Below, piece by piece: positions 37,136 to 50,420 of a stretch of 64,000 nucleotides of DNA; within the stretch, counting starts at the first letter, position 1, and the number at the start of each line of letters is the position of its first letter. The notes under the pieces are model-generated. The model was given only the letters and a program-made list of their open reading frames with translations. It did no database searches and was not told the DNA's origin. The translations under genes and the position numbers were made by a program. This DNA is from Eonycteris spelaea (taxonomy: Eukaryota; Chordata; Mammalia; Chiroptera; Pteropodidae), in contig PUFA01000287.1 of the NCBI GenBank assembly GCA_003508835.1, positions 372,001 to 436,000 on the forward strand, written 5' to 3'.

Positions 37136-39615
37136 ACCACCTGTATTGATTATTTCTTTTGCTGTGGCAGAGCTTCTTAGTTTGATAGATTCTCTTCTTT
37201 TAATAATATCTTAGAGTTTTCATTGTTTGAGTCCCCTCATATTTCATTAGGTCTATTTTTTAGACATTTTATTCTTTTGTTGCAATAAATTAAAAAATTA
37301 TTTTTTCTGAAAATAATTTTAGAGTATAATAATGCTATGGATTTTTGTGCACTGATTTTGTATCTGAAACTTAACTACATTTTCTTATTATTTCTAATAG
37401 TTTTTAGAGAATGGTTTTCTATACAGAGAATTGTGTCACTGCAAAAAAGTGACAATTTGATTTCCTCATTCCCTATTTGGGTGCTTTTAAATTTTTTTTC
37501 TCTTGCCTAATTGTTCTAGCTAAAACTTGCAAAGTATTTTGAATAATAGTGGTGATAATGGACAGCCTTTTTCTTGGTCATGATCTTAGAGGGAAAGTTT
37601 TTAGTTTTTCTCCATTAAATATGAATTAGCTAAGGGTTTTACATATGGTGGCCTTTACTATGTTTGAGGTGCTTCCTTCTATATCATTTTTATTAAGTGT
37701 TTTTATCATAAAAGAGATGCCATTTCTTGACAATGCCTTTTTTCTGCATCTAATGATATGATCATATAATTTTCATTCTTCACTTTTCAATGTGGTGTAC
37801 ACATTGTTCAATTTGTTTTGTCAAACCATCCCTGTGTCCCTGGGACAAAGCTCACTTGATCATGGTGTATAATCTTTTTAATGTATTGTTGTATTTCATT
37901 TGTTAGTATTTCATTTAGGATTTTTGCATTTGTGTTCATGAGAGATATTAATCTATAGTTTTTTTTTTTTCTTTGTATTAACTTTACGAGGTTTTGGCAT
38001 CATAGGGATAATGTTGGCCTTATCAATGAGTTAGAATGTATGGCCTTTTAAAAAAAAATTGGAATGAATTGAGAAAAATAGGTATTAAATCTTTAAATGT
38101 TTGGTAGAATTTTCTGGTGAAACCATCTGGTCCTAGACTTTTACTTTTGGGAATGTTTCGATGATTGTTTCAATTTTCCATACTGTTGGTGGCAGTCTAT
38201 TTTAGATTTCCCAGTTCTTCATGATTCAGTCTATGAAGGTTGTATATTTCTCAGAACTTGGTCCATTTTTTTTCTAGGTTTATTAAATTTGGTGTCATAT
38301 AATTTTTCATAGCGTTTCTGAATGATCCTTGGTATTTTATTACTTTTTGTCATAACTTCTCCTCTTTCATTCTTGAATTTTTTTAAATTTGTGTCGTCTT
38401 TTTTACTTTAGTGATCTAAGCCAGTGGTTTGTTCAATTTTATTAAACTTCTCAAAGAGCAAGCTCTTTTGTTGCATATTTTTTCTATTGCCTTTTTATTC
38501 TTAATTTCATTTAATCTGCTCTAATTTTTGATTGTTTCTTTCCTTCTGCTCATTGGGCTTCATTTGTTCTTTTCTTTCTTGCTTTTTAAGATGTAATGTT
38601 AAGTTGTTTTTGGGGAGGCTCATTCTCGTTTTCTTGAAATAAGCCTGTAATGATATGAACTTTTCTCTTATTTTCTGCTTTTCTGAGTCCCAAATGTTTT
38701 GATGTCTTGTACTTTCATCTTTATTTGTTTCTTATGTATCGATCACTTCTCTTATTTTTTGTCTGACCCAGTCATTCTTTTAGTAGCATGTTGTTTCATC
38801 TCCATGTATTTGTGGTTTTTCCTGCTTTCTTTTTACATTTGATCTCCAATTTTAAACCATTATGGTCAGAAAAATATGTTTAGCATGATATTCATCTTCT
38901 TCAATTTGTTGAGGTCAGTTTTGCGTACCAACATATGGTCTATCCTTGGCAAATGTTCGCATGCACTAGAGAAGAATATGTAAGCTGCTGTTTTGGATGG
39001 AAGGCTCTGTAGATGTCAATTAGTCCAATTTTTCTAACATGCCATTTAAGGATAATATTTCCTTATTGAATTTTCTGTTTAGATGATTTATCCATAGCTG
39101 ACATTGGGGTATTTATATCCCCTACTATAATTATGTTTTTTGTCAATTTTCTCCTTCTAGTTCTGTTAGTCACTTGACATGTTTTGGGATGCATGGTTGG
39201 GAACATAAATATTAATAAGTGTTTAGACTTTTTGATGTTGGTTCCTTTTTATAATTATGAAGTGTCCATCATTTTCTTCTCATCACCTATTTTCTTGAAG
39301 TCTATTTCATCAGATATAATTATGTTTACACCCACTTTTCTCTGGATGCCATGTACTGGAATGTTGTTTTCCACTCTTTCACTTGAAGTCGATATTTGTC
39401 CTTGGCAGCTGAGATGAGTTTAGTTGGGTTTAGTTTTTGATCCAATCTGCTAATCAATGCTTATTTATTGAGGAAGTTCAGACCATTTACATTAGGGAGA
39501 ATTAGGAAATATGCAGTTTTCCTATAGCCATTTATCTTTCATTCTGTGTTAGCTAGTGGTCTCTATTGTTTTATTTGTTCTTGTGTTCTTGTTATTTTAT
39601 TTGTTTACTTATTTA
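37136..39615 (-). mobile_element. L1 ORF2 fragment (reverse transcriptase to endonuclease)
   Basis: Antisense ORF2 sequence from the RT region (about 37,165-38,600) to the endonuclease region (to about 39,560). It is parallel to the better-preserved L1 at 41,400-43,700, with the same order of landmarks. Both ends are truncated, and there is no ORF1 or 3' UTR. Many stops. Confidence 0.75.
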
Positions 39616-42600
39616 TTTATTAATTAAGTTTTATTGAGGCAACATTGTTTAATACAATTATATAATTTTCAGGTGTATATTATAATTCAATATCTGTATA
39701 TTCTATTGTGTGTTTACCACCCAAAGTCCAGTTTCTTTTCAACTACCATATATTTGATCCCCTTTACCCACTTCACCTACCATACCCACTTATAATTGAT
39801 ACCCTCTAACTGTCTACCTACCTCTGCCTCCTCACCCACTACCCACAGGTAAGCACTAGTCTATAGTCTATGTCCATGAGTCTTTGTTTGTTCTGTTTGT
39901 TTTTTACTTTTAGGTTTATATTTCACATTAAGTGATAACATGTGATTTTCAAATTTTTCTGTCTGGCTTATTTCACTTAGCATGATTATCTCGAGGTACA
40001 TCCATGTTGTCACAAATGGCAGTATTTCATCTCTTCTAATGGCAGAGTAATATGTCATTGTATATATGTACCACAGCTTCTTTAGCCAATCATCTATCTT
40101 AGAACACTTTGGTTGCTTCCATATCTGGCCACTGTGAATAATGCTGCTATGATCATCGATGTGCAATATCTTTTTCAGATATGAGTTTCAAGTCTTTGGG
40201 GTAAATAAACCAGTAGAGGGAATTGCTGGATGATATGGGAGATCAATTCTTAGTTTTTTGAGGAACCTCCATACTGTTTTCCATAGTGGCTGTACAATTT
40301 GCAGTCCGACCAGCAATGTATGACAGTTCTATTTCTCCACATCCTCTCCAGCATTTGTTGTTGTTCTGTTGATAATAGCTATTCTAACAGGTGAGATGAT
40401 GTTTTATTGTGGTTTAGATTTGCGTTTGCCTAACAATTAGCAATGTTGAGCATCTTTTCATATATTCTTTGGCCACTTGTATGTCCGGTAGGGAGAAATG
40501 TCTGTTCAGGTCCTCTGCTCATTTTTTTTTTTTTTTGATTGGATCATTTGGTTTTTTTTGTTGTTGTTATTGACTAATTTTAATTCTTTGTATATTTTGG
40601 ATATTATGCCTTTATCAAGAAGTGTTTGCTTGCAAATATATTTTCCCATTCCGATGGTTGTCTCTTTACCCTGGTGATGATTCTTTTGTGAGCAGAAGCT
40701 TTTTAGTTTGATATAGTTCTATTCACTTATTTAGCTTTTTACTTCCCTTACCTTTGAGGTCAAAATAAAATCCTCTGTAAGATCAATGTTCTTTGAGTTT
40801 ATTTCCTCTGTTTTCTTCTATGCTTTTTATTGTTTCAGGTTCTATATTCAGGTCCTTAATCCATTTTGAGTTACTTTTGGTGAGTGATGATAGAAAACAG
40901 TGTAGTTTCATTCCTTTGCAGGTGGCTTTTCTAGTTTTTCCAAGCACCATTTATTGAAGAGGATTTTCTTTCTCCACTGTATGTTTTTGGCTTTTTTTCG
41001 CAAAAATTATTTGCCCACATAAATATGGGATTACTTCTGGAATTCAATTCTGTTCCACTGTTCTGTGTTTCTGTTTTTTCTGTCAATACCATGCATTTTG
41101 ATTACTGTTGCTTTGTAGTATAATTTTAAGTCTGCGGAGTGATGCCTCTAGCCTCGTACTTTTTTCTCAGGTTGGCTTTGGCAATTTGAGGTCTTTTGTG
41201 CTTCCATACAAATCTGGTGATTTTTTAATCTATTTTTTTTAATGCCTATGGGATTTTGATGGAGATTGCATTAAATTCATATGATGCTTTAGGTAATATG
41301 GTCATTTAACTATGTTGATTCTTCCAATCCAAGAACATGAACTATTTTCCATTTCTTTGTATCTTCTTTGATTTATTTTAATAGGGTCTTGTAGTTTTCA
41401 TTACATAAGGTCCTTCACATGTTTTGTTAAATTCATTCCTAGGTATTTTATTCTTTTTGTTGCCATTGCAAATGGAATTATTTTCTCCTTTTTCTCATGC
41501 GTCATTATTAGAGTATAGGAAAGCTATGTGTTTTTGAGCATTGATTTTGTATACGGAGACTTTACAGTAGTTGCTTACTGTTTCTAGTAGTGTTCTTCTG
41601 GAGTATTTAAGGGTTTTCTATATAGAGAATCATGTCATCCACAAATAGTGATAGTTCGACTTCTTCATTTCCTATTTGGATGCCTTTAATATCTTTCTCT
41701 GTCTGAACAGTGGTGATAGTGGGCAGCCTTATCTTGTTCCTGATCTTAGAGGGAAGGTTTTTAGTTTTTTCACCATTAAGTATAATGTTGGCCAAGGGTT
41801 TGTCAGAGATGGCCTTTATTATGTTAAGGTACTTTTCTTTATACCAATATTGTTAAGTGTTTTGAACATAAACGGAAGCTGTATCTTGTTGAAAGGCTAT
41901 TTCTGCCTCTATTGATATGATCATATAATTCTTACTTTTTTAATTCGTTTTTGTTGTGTATCACATTCATTGATTTGCATATGTACATCCTTGTGCCTCT
42001 GGGATGAAGCCCACTTGATCATGGTATATAATCTTTTGAATATGTTGCTGTATTTGGTTCACTAGTACTTTATTTAAGATTGTTGCAACTGTGTTCATGA
42101 GAGAAATTAGTCTATAGTTTTCTTTTTTTGTGTTATCTTTACCAGGTTTTGGTATCTGAGTAATATTGGCCCTCATAACTGAGTTGGGAAATATTGCCTC
42201 CTCTTTGAATTTTTGGAAGAGTTTAATGAGAATTGGTATTAAATCTTCATTGAACATTTAGTAGAATTTTCTGGTGAGGCCATCTGGTCCTGGACTTTGA
42301 CTTTTTAGTAGGTTTTTGATGGTTGTTCCAATTTCCATACTACTGATTGGTCTAGTCTGGATTCAGTCTAGGAAGACTGTGCTTTTCTAAGCACGGTCAT
42401 TTTTTCTAGGTTATTAAATTTGGTGTTTTCTACTTTTTCACAGTATGCTTGTATGTTCCTTTGTATTTTGGAGGTGTCTGTCATCATTTCTCCTTTCATC
42501 CCTGATTTTGTTTATTTATGTCCTTTCTCTTTTTCTTTAGTAGTCTTCCTGTGATTTGTCAATTTTATTAACTTCTCAAAGAACCAGCTCTTTGCTGCAT

Positions 42601-45600
42601 TTATTTTCTCTATCTTTTTTTTTCTTTGCTCGTTTTCAATTTCATTGATTTCTGCTCTAATTTTGATTATTTCTTTCCTTCTGCTGACTTTAGGCTTCAC
42701 TTGTTCTTCCTTTTCTAGTTTTTATAAGATGAAGCATTAGGTTGTTTATTTGGGCACGTTCTAGTTTTGGAGCTAGGCCAGTAATGATATGAACTTTCTT
42801 CTTATGATTGCTTTTGCTATGTCCCAAAGTTTTGATATGTTGTACTATCATTATCACTCATTTCTCTATATCTCTTGATCTCTCTTTTTATCTCTTTTCC
42901 TGACCCCAGTTATTCTTCAGTAGCATGTGTTTAATTTCCATGTATTTGTGTTTCTTCCCTGATTTTTTTTTTTGCAGTTGATCTCTAGTTTCAAAGCATT
43001 ATGATCAGAGGATACGGTTCTTTATATTTGTTGAGGCTATCTCTGTGTCCCAGTGTGTGGTAGATTATTGAGAATGTTCCATGTGCACTAGAGAAGAAAT
43101 GTCTAAGTAACTGTTTTGGTGATAGAAGGCTTGTAAATATCAATTATGTCCAGTTGGTCTAATGTGTCATTTAATGATGTTATAGCCTTACTGATTTTCT
43201 TTTGGATGATCTGTCCATATCTGACAGTAGGGTATTTAGATCCCCTACTATGATAGTGTTTGGGTCTGGTTCCTTTAGTTCTATTAGTAATTGCTTTATA
43301 TATTTTGGGGCTCCTTGATTGGAAGCATAGATATTAATAAGTGTTATATCTTCTTGATGCATGATTCTCTTATCATTATGAAGTGTCCCTCAGGATCTTT
43401 CTTTACCTTTTTTATATTTTGAAAGAAGTCTATTTCATCTGATAGTAGTATGCTACTCTCACTTTTCTCTGAATGCCATTTGCTTGAAACATCATTTTCT
43501 GCCCTTGCACTTTGAGTTTGTATCTGTCTTTGGAGCTGAGATGTGTGTCCTGGAGGCAACATATGGTTGGGTTCTGTTTTTTTGATTCAATCTGTAACTC
43601 CGTGCCTTTTTATTGGTGAGTTCAGTTCATTTATGTTTAGGGCGATTATTGAATATGATATTTTCTTATAGCCATTTTATACTTTGCTTTTCTGGTAGCT
43701 CGGTGTTCCTTTGCTTCCTTGTCCTTGTGTTTCTGTTTTCTTTCTTCTGGTTGGCTTTTGCCTCTAGTTCTTTTTGATTTATGTTATATACTTCAGTTCT
43801 GAATTCTGTGCATTGTTACCATTATTAATATGTAAAGGATTATATATATATATATATATAGTGTGTCATTTAATTTCTTCTGCACGTGCCTTATCTCCAT
43901 TTTCCTTTGTGAATTTGAATCTTTGCCTTGCATCCTTCTTCTTTTTCAGTCATTGTTTTCTCAATTTTTCCCCTATGTATGCTGAACATTCATTACTATC
44001 TTACTATAACAATTCTCTTTTTTTATTTAAGCTTATAAAGCCCTGTTTTTAGTAAGGGTTGCACTCCTATGCTTCTATTTGCCTGATAGTCACTTTATTC
44101 CTTATTATGTATTTTTTTTTCAGTCATTTTGTTTTAGGTGAGCCAACCCCTTTCAGTATTTCCTGTAATGCAGCCTTGTTGTGGAGAATTTCCTCAATTC
44201 TTCAAGTCTTCATTTCTCCCACATATTTAAAGGAGAGTGTAGCTGGATACATTATTCTAGGCTGGTAGTTCCTTTCACTTAATAGTTTAAATTTTGATTC
44301 CATTTATTTTCTGGCTCATAAGGTTTGCTCTCAGAAGTCTGACAATCTAATGGGTTTATCTTTATAGTTATCATTCTCTTCTCACTGTCTGCCCTGAGAA
44401 ATCTGTCATTTTCATTGATTTTTTGATAACTTTAATATGATGTGTCTTGGTGAACGCTTTTTTAGGGTGAGATAATTGGGTGGTCTGTTGAATTCTTGAA
44501 TTCCAAGCTCCAGCTCATTTCTTAGATTTGGGTAATTCTTGTCAACTATTTGTTTGAAAATGCTTTCTAGTTCCTGCTCCTTTTTCTTGCCTTTGAGAAT
44601 GCCCATTATTCTTATGTTTCCTCTCCTGATGGTATCAGCTAGTTTATTGAATTTCTCTTTTATTTTTTCATTCTTCGATTTCTCTCTTGTTCCAATTTAT
44701 TTCTAGATTTCTGTCTTTGATATCACTGATCCTTTCCTACATTTGTTCCACTCTATTTCCCAAGCTTGCTATTTCATTTTTCAACTCTTGCAGTGTGTTC
44801 TTCATCTGCAGTTCTATTTGTTTCTTTTTTGAGGGTTTCAACCTTGCTCTGTTGATCTAGTTATTTCAGAATTCACTGAGTTTCTTCAGAAGTACCATCC
44901 TGAATTCTCTGTCATTTAAATTGCATATTTCTATGTCTATAAGCTTATTTTCCGGAGTTTTTCTCTTTCTTTCTGAGATGTTTTGTCACCTTGATTGTTC
45001 ATGGTATTTAATTGACTATTTCTCCACCTGGGCATTAATGAAAGTGCATTCTACTTTTTTTTCCAAAAGAAAATTTATTATATAAAGGTCTCTCTTTATC
45101 CTGCTGCAAAGAAGGCATTTTTCTTTTGGTTTCCAGTAGATGATGTCTAAGCTCTTGGATCACTGCTTTATAATAAAGCCTTAAAAATGCCTTTTTATTT
45201 TTGATAGATATTTAAACATGCTTGCTACCCCATTTCAGTCCCTGTCTGTATCAGCAAGAGTCTCGGCAGTGTTTGCTCAGATTCCCCTGGGGCTTTGCGG
45301 TGTTTGATCTCAGAGGGTATGGGGGAGGGGTTTATAAGGGTTGGTGTTGGGGGCTGCGGCGCAGCCTCTGTTTTGCAACCACAGCCTGTAAAATTCAACT
45401 GTTGTTTTTCTGTAGACCCTGCTTTTCTGCTGTCCCCGCTTGTCTGCTTTCTGCCCTGATGACTGGGCCCTGCCGCTGGCCATGTGGAGCTCACTGCTTC
45501 CCAGGAAGGGCTGTTCAGGTAAGTGGCTGCACCTTCTTCCCTCCCCTTCTTCCTACAGGGAGCTCCGGTGGCTGTGAGAAGTAGCTTTTTTATGTCTTCC

Positions 45601-45785
45601 AGTCCACTACCTGACACCTGCGTTTCTGACCTTTTGAAGCTCTTATGCACAGATCTCATGCTCAGATGTGCTGGTTTTCAATTTCAGTATTTTTTGTTGA
45701 GTTTTAGATGTTCAGCTTATTGTTGTTTCAAGAGGAGAGATCTGGGGACATCTCTCACTCTGCCGTATTTCAAAGATCTTTCTCA
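39616..45785 (-). mobile_element. Near full-length L1
   Basis: An element of about 6.2 kb with all L1 parts in order on the minus strand. The 3' UTR lies at 39,616-39,860 (antisense TTTTATTGAGGCAACATTG). ORF2 spans about 39,870-43,700. Broken frames show its C-terminal region (YYSAIRRDEILPFVTTWM, 39,861-40,166), the reverse-transcriptase core with FVDD in place of the usual FADD (41,607-41,795), the upstream RT block IPKPGKDN (41,967-42,257) and the endonuclease (IIVGDLNTLLSD, 43,180-43,362). ORF1 lies at about 44,150-45,000 (fragment DKNYPNLRNELE, 44,412-44,606). The 5' UTR ends near 45,785. Frameshifts and stops in every domain make it inactive. Confidence 0.85.
43840..43860. repeat. (TA)n microsatellite
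   Basis: About ten TA dinucleotides within the L1 inter-ORF region. Confidence 0.9.
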
Positions 45786-48140
45786 TCTTCCTGTTCTTAT
45801 TATTTTAATTTGGGGTATTTTTTTGTGTTTCTTCTTGTTTTATGTTATGTGTTCCTGTTCTGGATTTTTTCTGTGTGGTTCTCATTAATTTTATGTAAAA
45901 GCATATTGCATATATACAGTAGTTCATTTTCTTCTTCGTGTGTCTTATCTCCACTACCTTTTGCAGATTTGGATCTTTACTCTCTCTGCTTTTCTTTTTT
46001 GTTGTCTCAAATTATCACTATATGTGCTGAAATTTTATTTCTGAGTTGCAGTCGCTTTTATCTTCTCTTTTTAATTTTTTTTCTTTTTTACTTTAACCAT
46101 TATGAACATTTAAGCTTATAATACTCTGTTCTTAAAAAGAATTGAGCTTTACTGCTTCTGTCTGCCTGTTCATTATCTTACTCATAGTAGCATTTTTTTT
46201 CTTTTTGTTTCCTGTAGAATCACCCTTTCATCATTTTTTATATTGCAGGTCTTGTTTTGAAAAATTCTCAGATTCAATATGTCTGAAAAGGTCATTTTTT
46301 TTTTTTTCATTTTAAAAAGAGAAACTACACTCAATATATTATTTATGGGTGGTAATGTCTTTCTTTCAGTATTTTAATATTTGATTCCATGCCTACCTAG
46401 TTTGTAAGATTTTTGCTGAGAATTATAAAGAATCTCAGGAGATTTCTTTTATAAGTTACTGTCTTCTTTTCCTGGTTGCCCTGAAAATTTTCTTTGTCAT
46501 TAATATTAACAATTTTAGTATGGTGTTCTTGGAGAAGAACTTTTTGGATTGAGAAATTAAGTATTCTATTTCCTTCTTGATTAGAGGATCCAGCTCTTCT
46601 TTATGTGGTCTCTGTTCTCTTCTCTCGCTCTTCTCCTTCTGATATACCCATCATTCTTATGTTGCTTTTTCTGTTGTCGGATAGTTTTTATAGAGCTCTT
46701 TCACTTTTTCTTTTTCTTCAAGTGTCTCTTCTCTTTTTTTTTATGTTATCATTTCTAGATTTCTGTCTTTAAATATCACAAATTCTTTCCTTCATTTGGT
46801 CAGCTCATGTTCCTAGGCTTGATATTTTCTCTTTTAGTGAGTTCTTTCTCTCCAAAAGTGTGATTTGACTCTTTTTTAGAGTTTCAATCTTCCTTGGGAA
46901 AGTATTCATTTTGTTTGTTGATTTCATTTCAAATTTCTTGAAATTGTAGGTCGGAATTTTCTTACATCTCACTGAGTTGTTTCATAAGTGAAATCTTTGA
47001 ATTTATTGCATTTAAATTGCATATTTCTATATCTTAAGCTTATTTCTAGAGATTTTTATTTTTTTCTGAGCTGCCTTGTCCACCTTGGTTGTTTGGTGTT
47101 TGATGATCATTTCATCATAGACATTAATGGAAGTATAATCTGTTTTTTTTTTCTTTTTTAAGAAAAAAACTTGTTACAAAGTGATCTCTCTTTAGTGGTT
47201 GATAAGAAGATGTTTTTGTTTGTTTGTTTGTTTGTTTGTTTGTTTGTTTTCCAATAGGTGGTACCTTAGCTTCCTGCACTGCCAAGTCTGCTAGATAGCT
47301 GCTTTGTGGTTAATAATTTCTATATTCCCCTGGAAAGGTGTGTATCTCCTCTGTGACTAGGTTGCCTTTGTTCCAGATTTCCACCATTGTGGGAGAATGT
47401 GAAGGCAATGGGGTCTGAGCCTCTAAACGTTTCTGGACCACCAGTTCTGCTCCAATTGTCAGGTGCAATGCTCTACTGTTGCATAACTGGAAGAGAGGGT
47501 AAGGTGAATTGAGAGAAGCCAACTTGTGTGTAGCTGTTTTCCTTCTACTGATGTTATCCTCAGACTCAGCTGCTTCTCTATCTGTATCTCCTCCCCTATC
47601 TCTGGGACTGTCTTCTGTGTATATTTTGGTTCTGTTTGCATCATATCCCCTGGGTTCTGTGTTTGCACAGGGAGGTTTGGAGAGTAGGTAGAAGGGCATG
47701 CTCTAAGATGGTGGGGATGGCAGCCTAGCACTGTGACTCAGCTCCCTGCATAGAAAAGGTGGTTGCTAAGACACCACTTTTGTCCCTCAGTGCTTGGTCT
47801 CTCTGCCCTGCTCTCTGTCCTGCTCCATGGTTCTGCTTGCGTGGAAAATGCTTATCCCTCAGGCAGAACTGTTTAAGTTTTCAAAGAGCACTGTTGTTTT
47901 TCCCTCCCCCTCACCCTCATGGGAACTCCAGACTGCTTTCCACAGTGCCTGGCTCTGTCTCTCTCTGCTCCCCTGTCATGTGCCTGCAATGCCACCTTCT
48001 GAGGCTCTGATGCACAAAACTCAGACATGCTTATGTGCAGGTTGGTTGTTATTTGTTGAGACATAGGTGATCAGCTCTTTATAGTTTCAAGGGATAAATA
48101 AAGAGAGATCTCTCACACTGCCTTGCTTCTGACATCACCT
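45786..48140 (-). mobile_element. L1 5' portion (inter-ORF region, ORF1 and 5' UTR)
   Basis: Minus-strand copy of the same L1 5' half as at 43.8-45.8 kb. The inter-ORF region is at about 45,790-46,300, ORF1 at about 46,300-47,200, and the 5' UTR at 47,200-48,140 with the shared terminal block containing AGAGATCTCTCACACTGCC near 48,100. ORF2 and the 3' end are missing, so it is 3'-truncated and was probably broken by the neighbouring insertion. A (TTTG)n run lies at 47,213-47,249. Overlapping frames at 47,310-48,066 are shadows in the 5' UTR. Confidence 0.75.
47213..47249. repeat. (TTTG)n microsatellite
   Basis: About nine copies of TTTG inside the L1 5' UTR. Confidence 0.95.
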
Positions 48141-48472
48141 CAAGACACGTCATAATTAAAGTGCCAAAGATTAAAGACGAAGAGAGAATCTTAAAAGCAG
48201 CAAGAGGAAAGCAGTTAGTTAGCTATAAAAGAGCTCCCATTAGATCGTTAACTAATTTCTCAACAGAAACTGCAGGAAAGAAGGGATTAGCAAGAAATAT
48301 TTAAAGTAATTAAAACAAGGACATACAACTGAGATGACTCTACTCAGCAAAGCTATCATTTAGAATCGAAGGACAACTAGTTTCCCAGACAAGAAAAAGC
48401 TAAAGGAGTTTATCACCAACTAGCCACTATTACAGAAATGTTAGAGACTTCTTTAAGAAAAAGAAGAGATGA
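48141..48472 (+). mobile_element. L1 ORF1 C-terminal fragment
   Basis: Plus-strand sequence equivalent to 51,790-52,130 of the next L1: CATAATTAAAGTGCCAAAG, then an AAAAGCAGCAAGAGGAAAGC block, then CTAGCCACTATTACAGAAAT. Both ends are truncated. It abuts the 5' end of a minus-strand L1 on its left. Confidence 0.75.
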
Positions 48473-48959
48473 GGTCAAGATGACAGACTAGGTAAAAGCA
48501 GTATTTGTCTCCTTTCAGGTCCACATTAAAATTACAACCAATTAAAAAAAAATCAACGTGAAGAATCACATGAAGTCCAACTGATCATAATACATATATT
48601 TGATAATATAAAGAAGCTACATCAAAGCTGGTAGGAGGGACAAAGTCACCAATTTGCACTGGACCCACACCAGCAGGGTGCGTGGAGCACCGGGAAGGAG
48701 GGCAAGATTGCAGAGGCCCCCTGAAAGATAGAGGGGTCCTAGCCCTATACGAGAGCTCCCAAGTTAGGGTCCCAGACCAAGGAAGAGGGTTCCCAAAAGA
48801 TCAGATTGTAAATATCAGAGAGGATTCTGGCCATCTGGGTGACATAGAAGGAGACTGAAATCCCAGACACCCTGGTAAAGGACCTATACACAGACTCTCT
48901 CATGCACAAACACTCACCTGGGGCACCAGTGTTGAAATGGAGGCTCAGGAAAGATTCAT

Positions 48960-50420
48960 ATGGTGAAAGATTACATTACATGGTGCCAGAACAGGGCTGG
49001 ACAAGCAGTCGTTATTGGTGCCTTAGTTGGGGTCCAGTTCAGGGACAGTTTCAGGCTTATCACTGCTGCCAACACAAACTTGGGCAGATTGTGGGGATAT
49101 GAGGGGCACGACTTTTGTGGAACACACAGGCAGACATGGAAGTTGCAGGAAGATTGAGGTTGTATTGGCCTGACTGCCATTATCTTCCTGAGACCCTGCC
49201 CCACCAACCATAAATTGCCTGAAGTGGCCCATTGACAGACAACCACCTGCCCTGGCCCTTTTCCAAGCCTCACATTCCGCACAGGCAACAAACTTTAGCT
49301 AAAGCACCAACACAGTTAGGTGAAATCAGTGTGGGCCACTACTGCCTGCAGAAGCTGCAATATCACTTGGGAGGCTTGGAGGAGTCAGTAGGACCACCTC
49401 AGATGGCAGGTGTTCTCACTGAGATTTGTGACTATAGCAAGAAACACTGGCACAGAAGTTGCAGCAAAACTGAGGCTATATTCACCTGAAGGCCCATATT
49501 TCCTTAAGATCCTGCTTCACCCAATCCACAAAGTGCCCAAAGCCAAATGACAGGCAACTTCCCCCCCCTACCTCTTTCCAGGTTTGCGCATTTTGTGTAG
49601 TCAATAGACCTTAGCTAGTACGGTGAGTGCATTTTGGGGAATCAATTGCTGACATACTTGCTGCCTGCACAAGCCCAAATATCACTTGGGGTTTAACACG
49701 GTCTGTGGGACTGCTCCAGATGGTAATCTGGGTCTCACTGCAATCTGTGATTACCATGAAAACATGCAGGCAAAGAAGTTGCAGCAAAACCGAGGTGTAT
49801 TGGCCTATGGCCCTTGACTCACTGAGATCCCACTTCACTCAATCCACGAAGTGCCACAAACCGTTGACTGGCAGCTGCTCCTGCCTCTTTCCTGTTCCAG
49901 GTTACGCATTCTGTGCAGGCAACAGACCTTGGTTAGCTCAGTGAGCAAATTTCAGGGAAAAATAGTGACAGGCAGATCACTACTGCCAGCATAAGATACA
50001 ATATTGCTTGGGCAGAATCACAAGGGTTTGTAGGCCCATCTCAGCTGGCAAAGGTCTTGCAGTGATATTTGACTTTTTGTGGGAGCTTGCAAGGCCCAGA
50101 GTTGGCGCGAAGCTAAGTGCTGTATAGGATTGACAGCCATGCCTCACTGAAATGCCACCCCAACTAACCCACAAATGACCTGTGGCAAGCCTGTTCCAAG
50201 GCAACCCAGTCCATTGTGTGTTTTCCTTGGGACACACAAATTCAATAGCAAATAAAACCACTTAGTTCGTGCAGCCAAGCAAAGCCTGTGCATCCAGAAG
50301 AAGCTTTCAGTGGCAGACCACAAACATGCACATGAGCTTCAGTAAGTCTTGAACAGATCTCAGGTATTTGCAAGCCCAAAGGTGGGCGGCAGCTGTCCTT
50401 TATGCAATCTGAGACTTGTA
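48960..50420 (+). repeat. ~320-bp tandem monomers in the L1 5' UTR
   Basis: The landmark GTTGCAGCAAAACTGAGG or its variants recurs at about 49,142, 49,461, 49,781 and 50,102, an even step of about 320 bases. Between landmarks each unit repeats the same series: TTGGCCT...GAGATCC, AATCCACAAAGTGCC, TTGACAGGCA, TTTCCAGG, GCACAGGCAACA, AGACCTTAGCTA and CACTACTGCCTGC...ATCACTTGGG. I see about four to five copies, the outer ones diverged. Tandem monomers that act as promoters are known in rodent L1 5' UTRs. A promoter role here is inference. Confidence 0.8.

Noticed and set aside
45222..46121. Cluster of frames of 120-144 codons on both strands
   Set aside because: All lie in the 5' UTR and inter-ORF regions of minus-strand L1s and show no protein domain; they reflect the GC-richer, stop-poor composition.
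47310..49944. Several overlapping frames of 80-130 codons
   Set aside because: These are shadows in L1 5' UTRs, including the 320-bp monomers. They overlap on both strands and have no domain.
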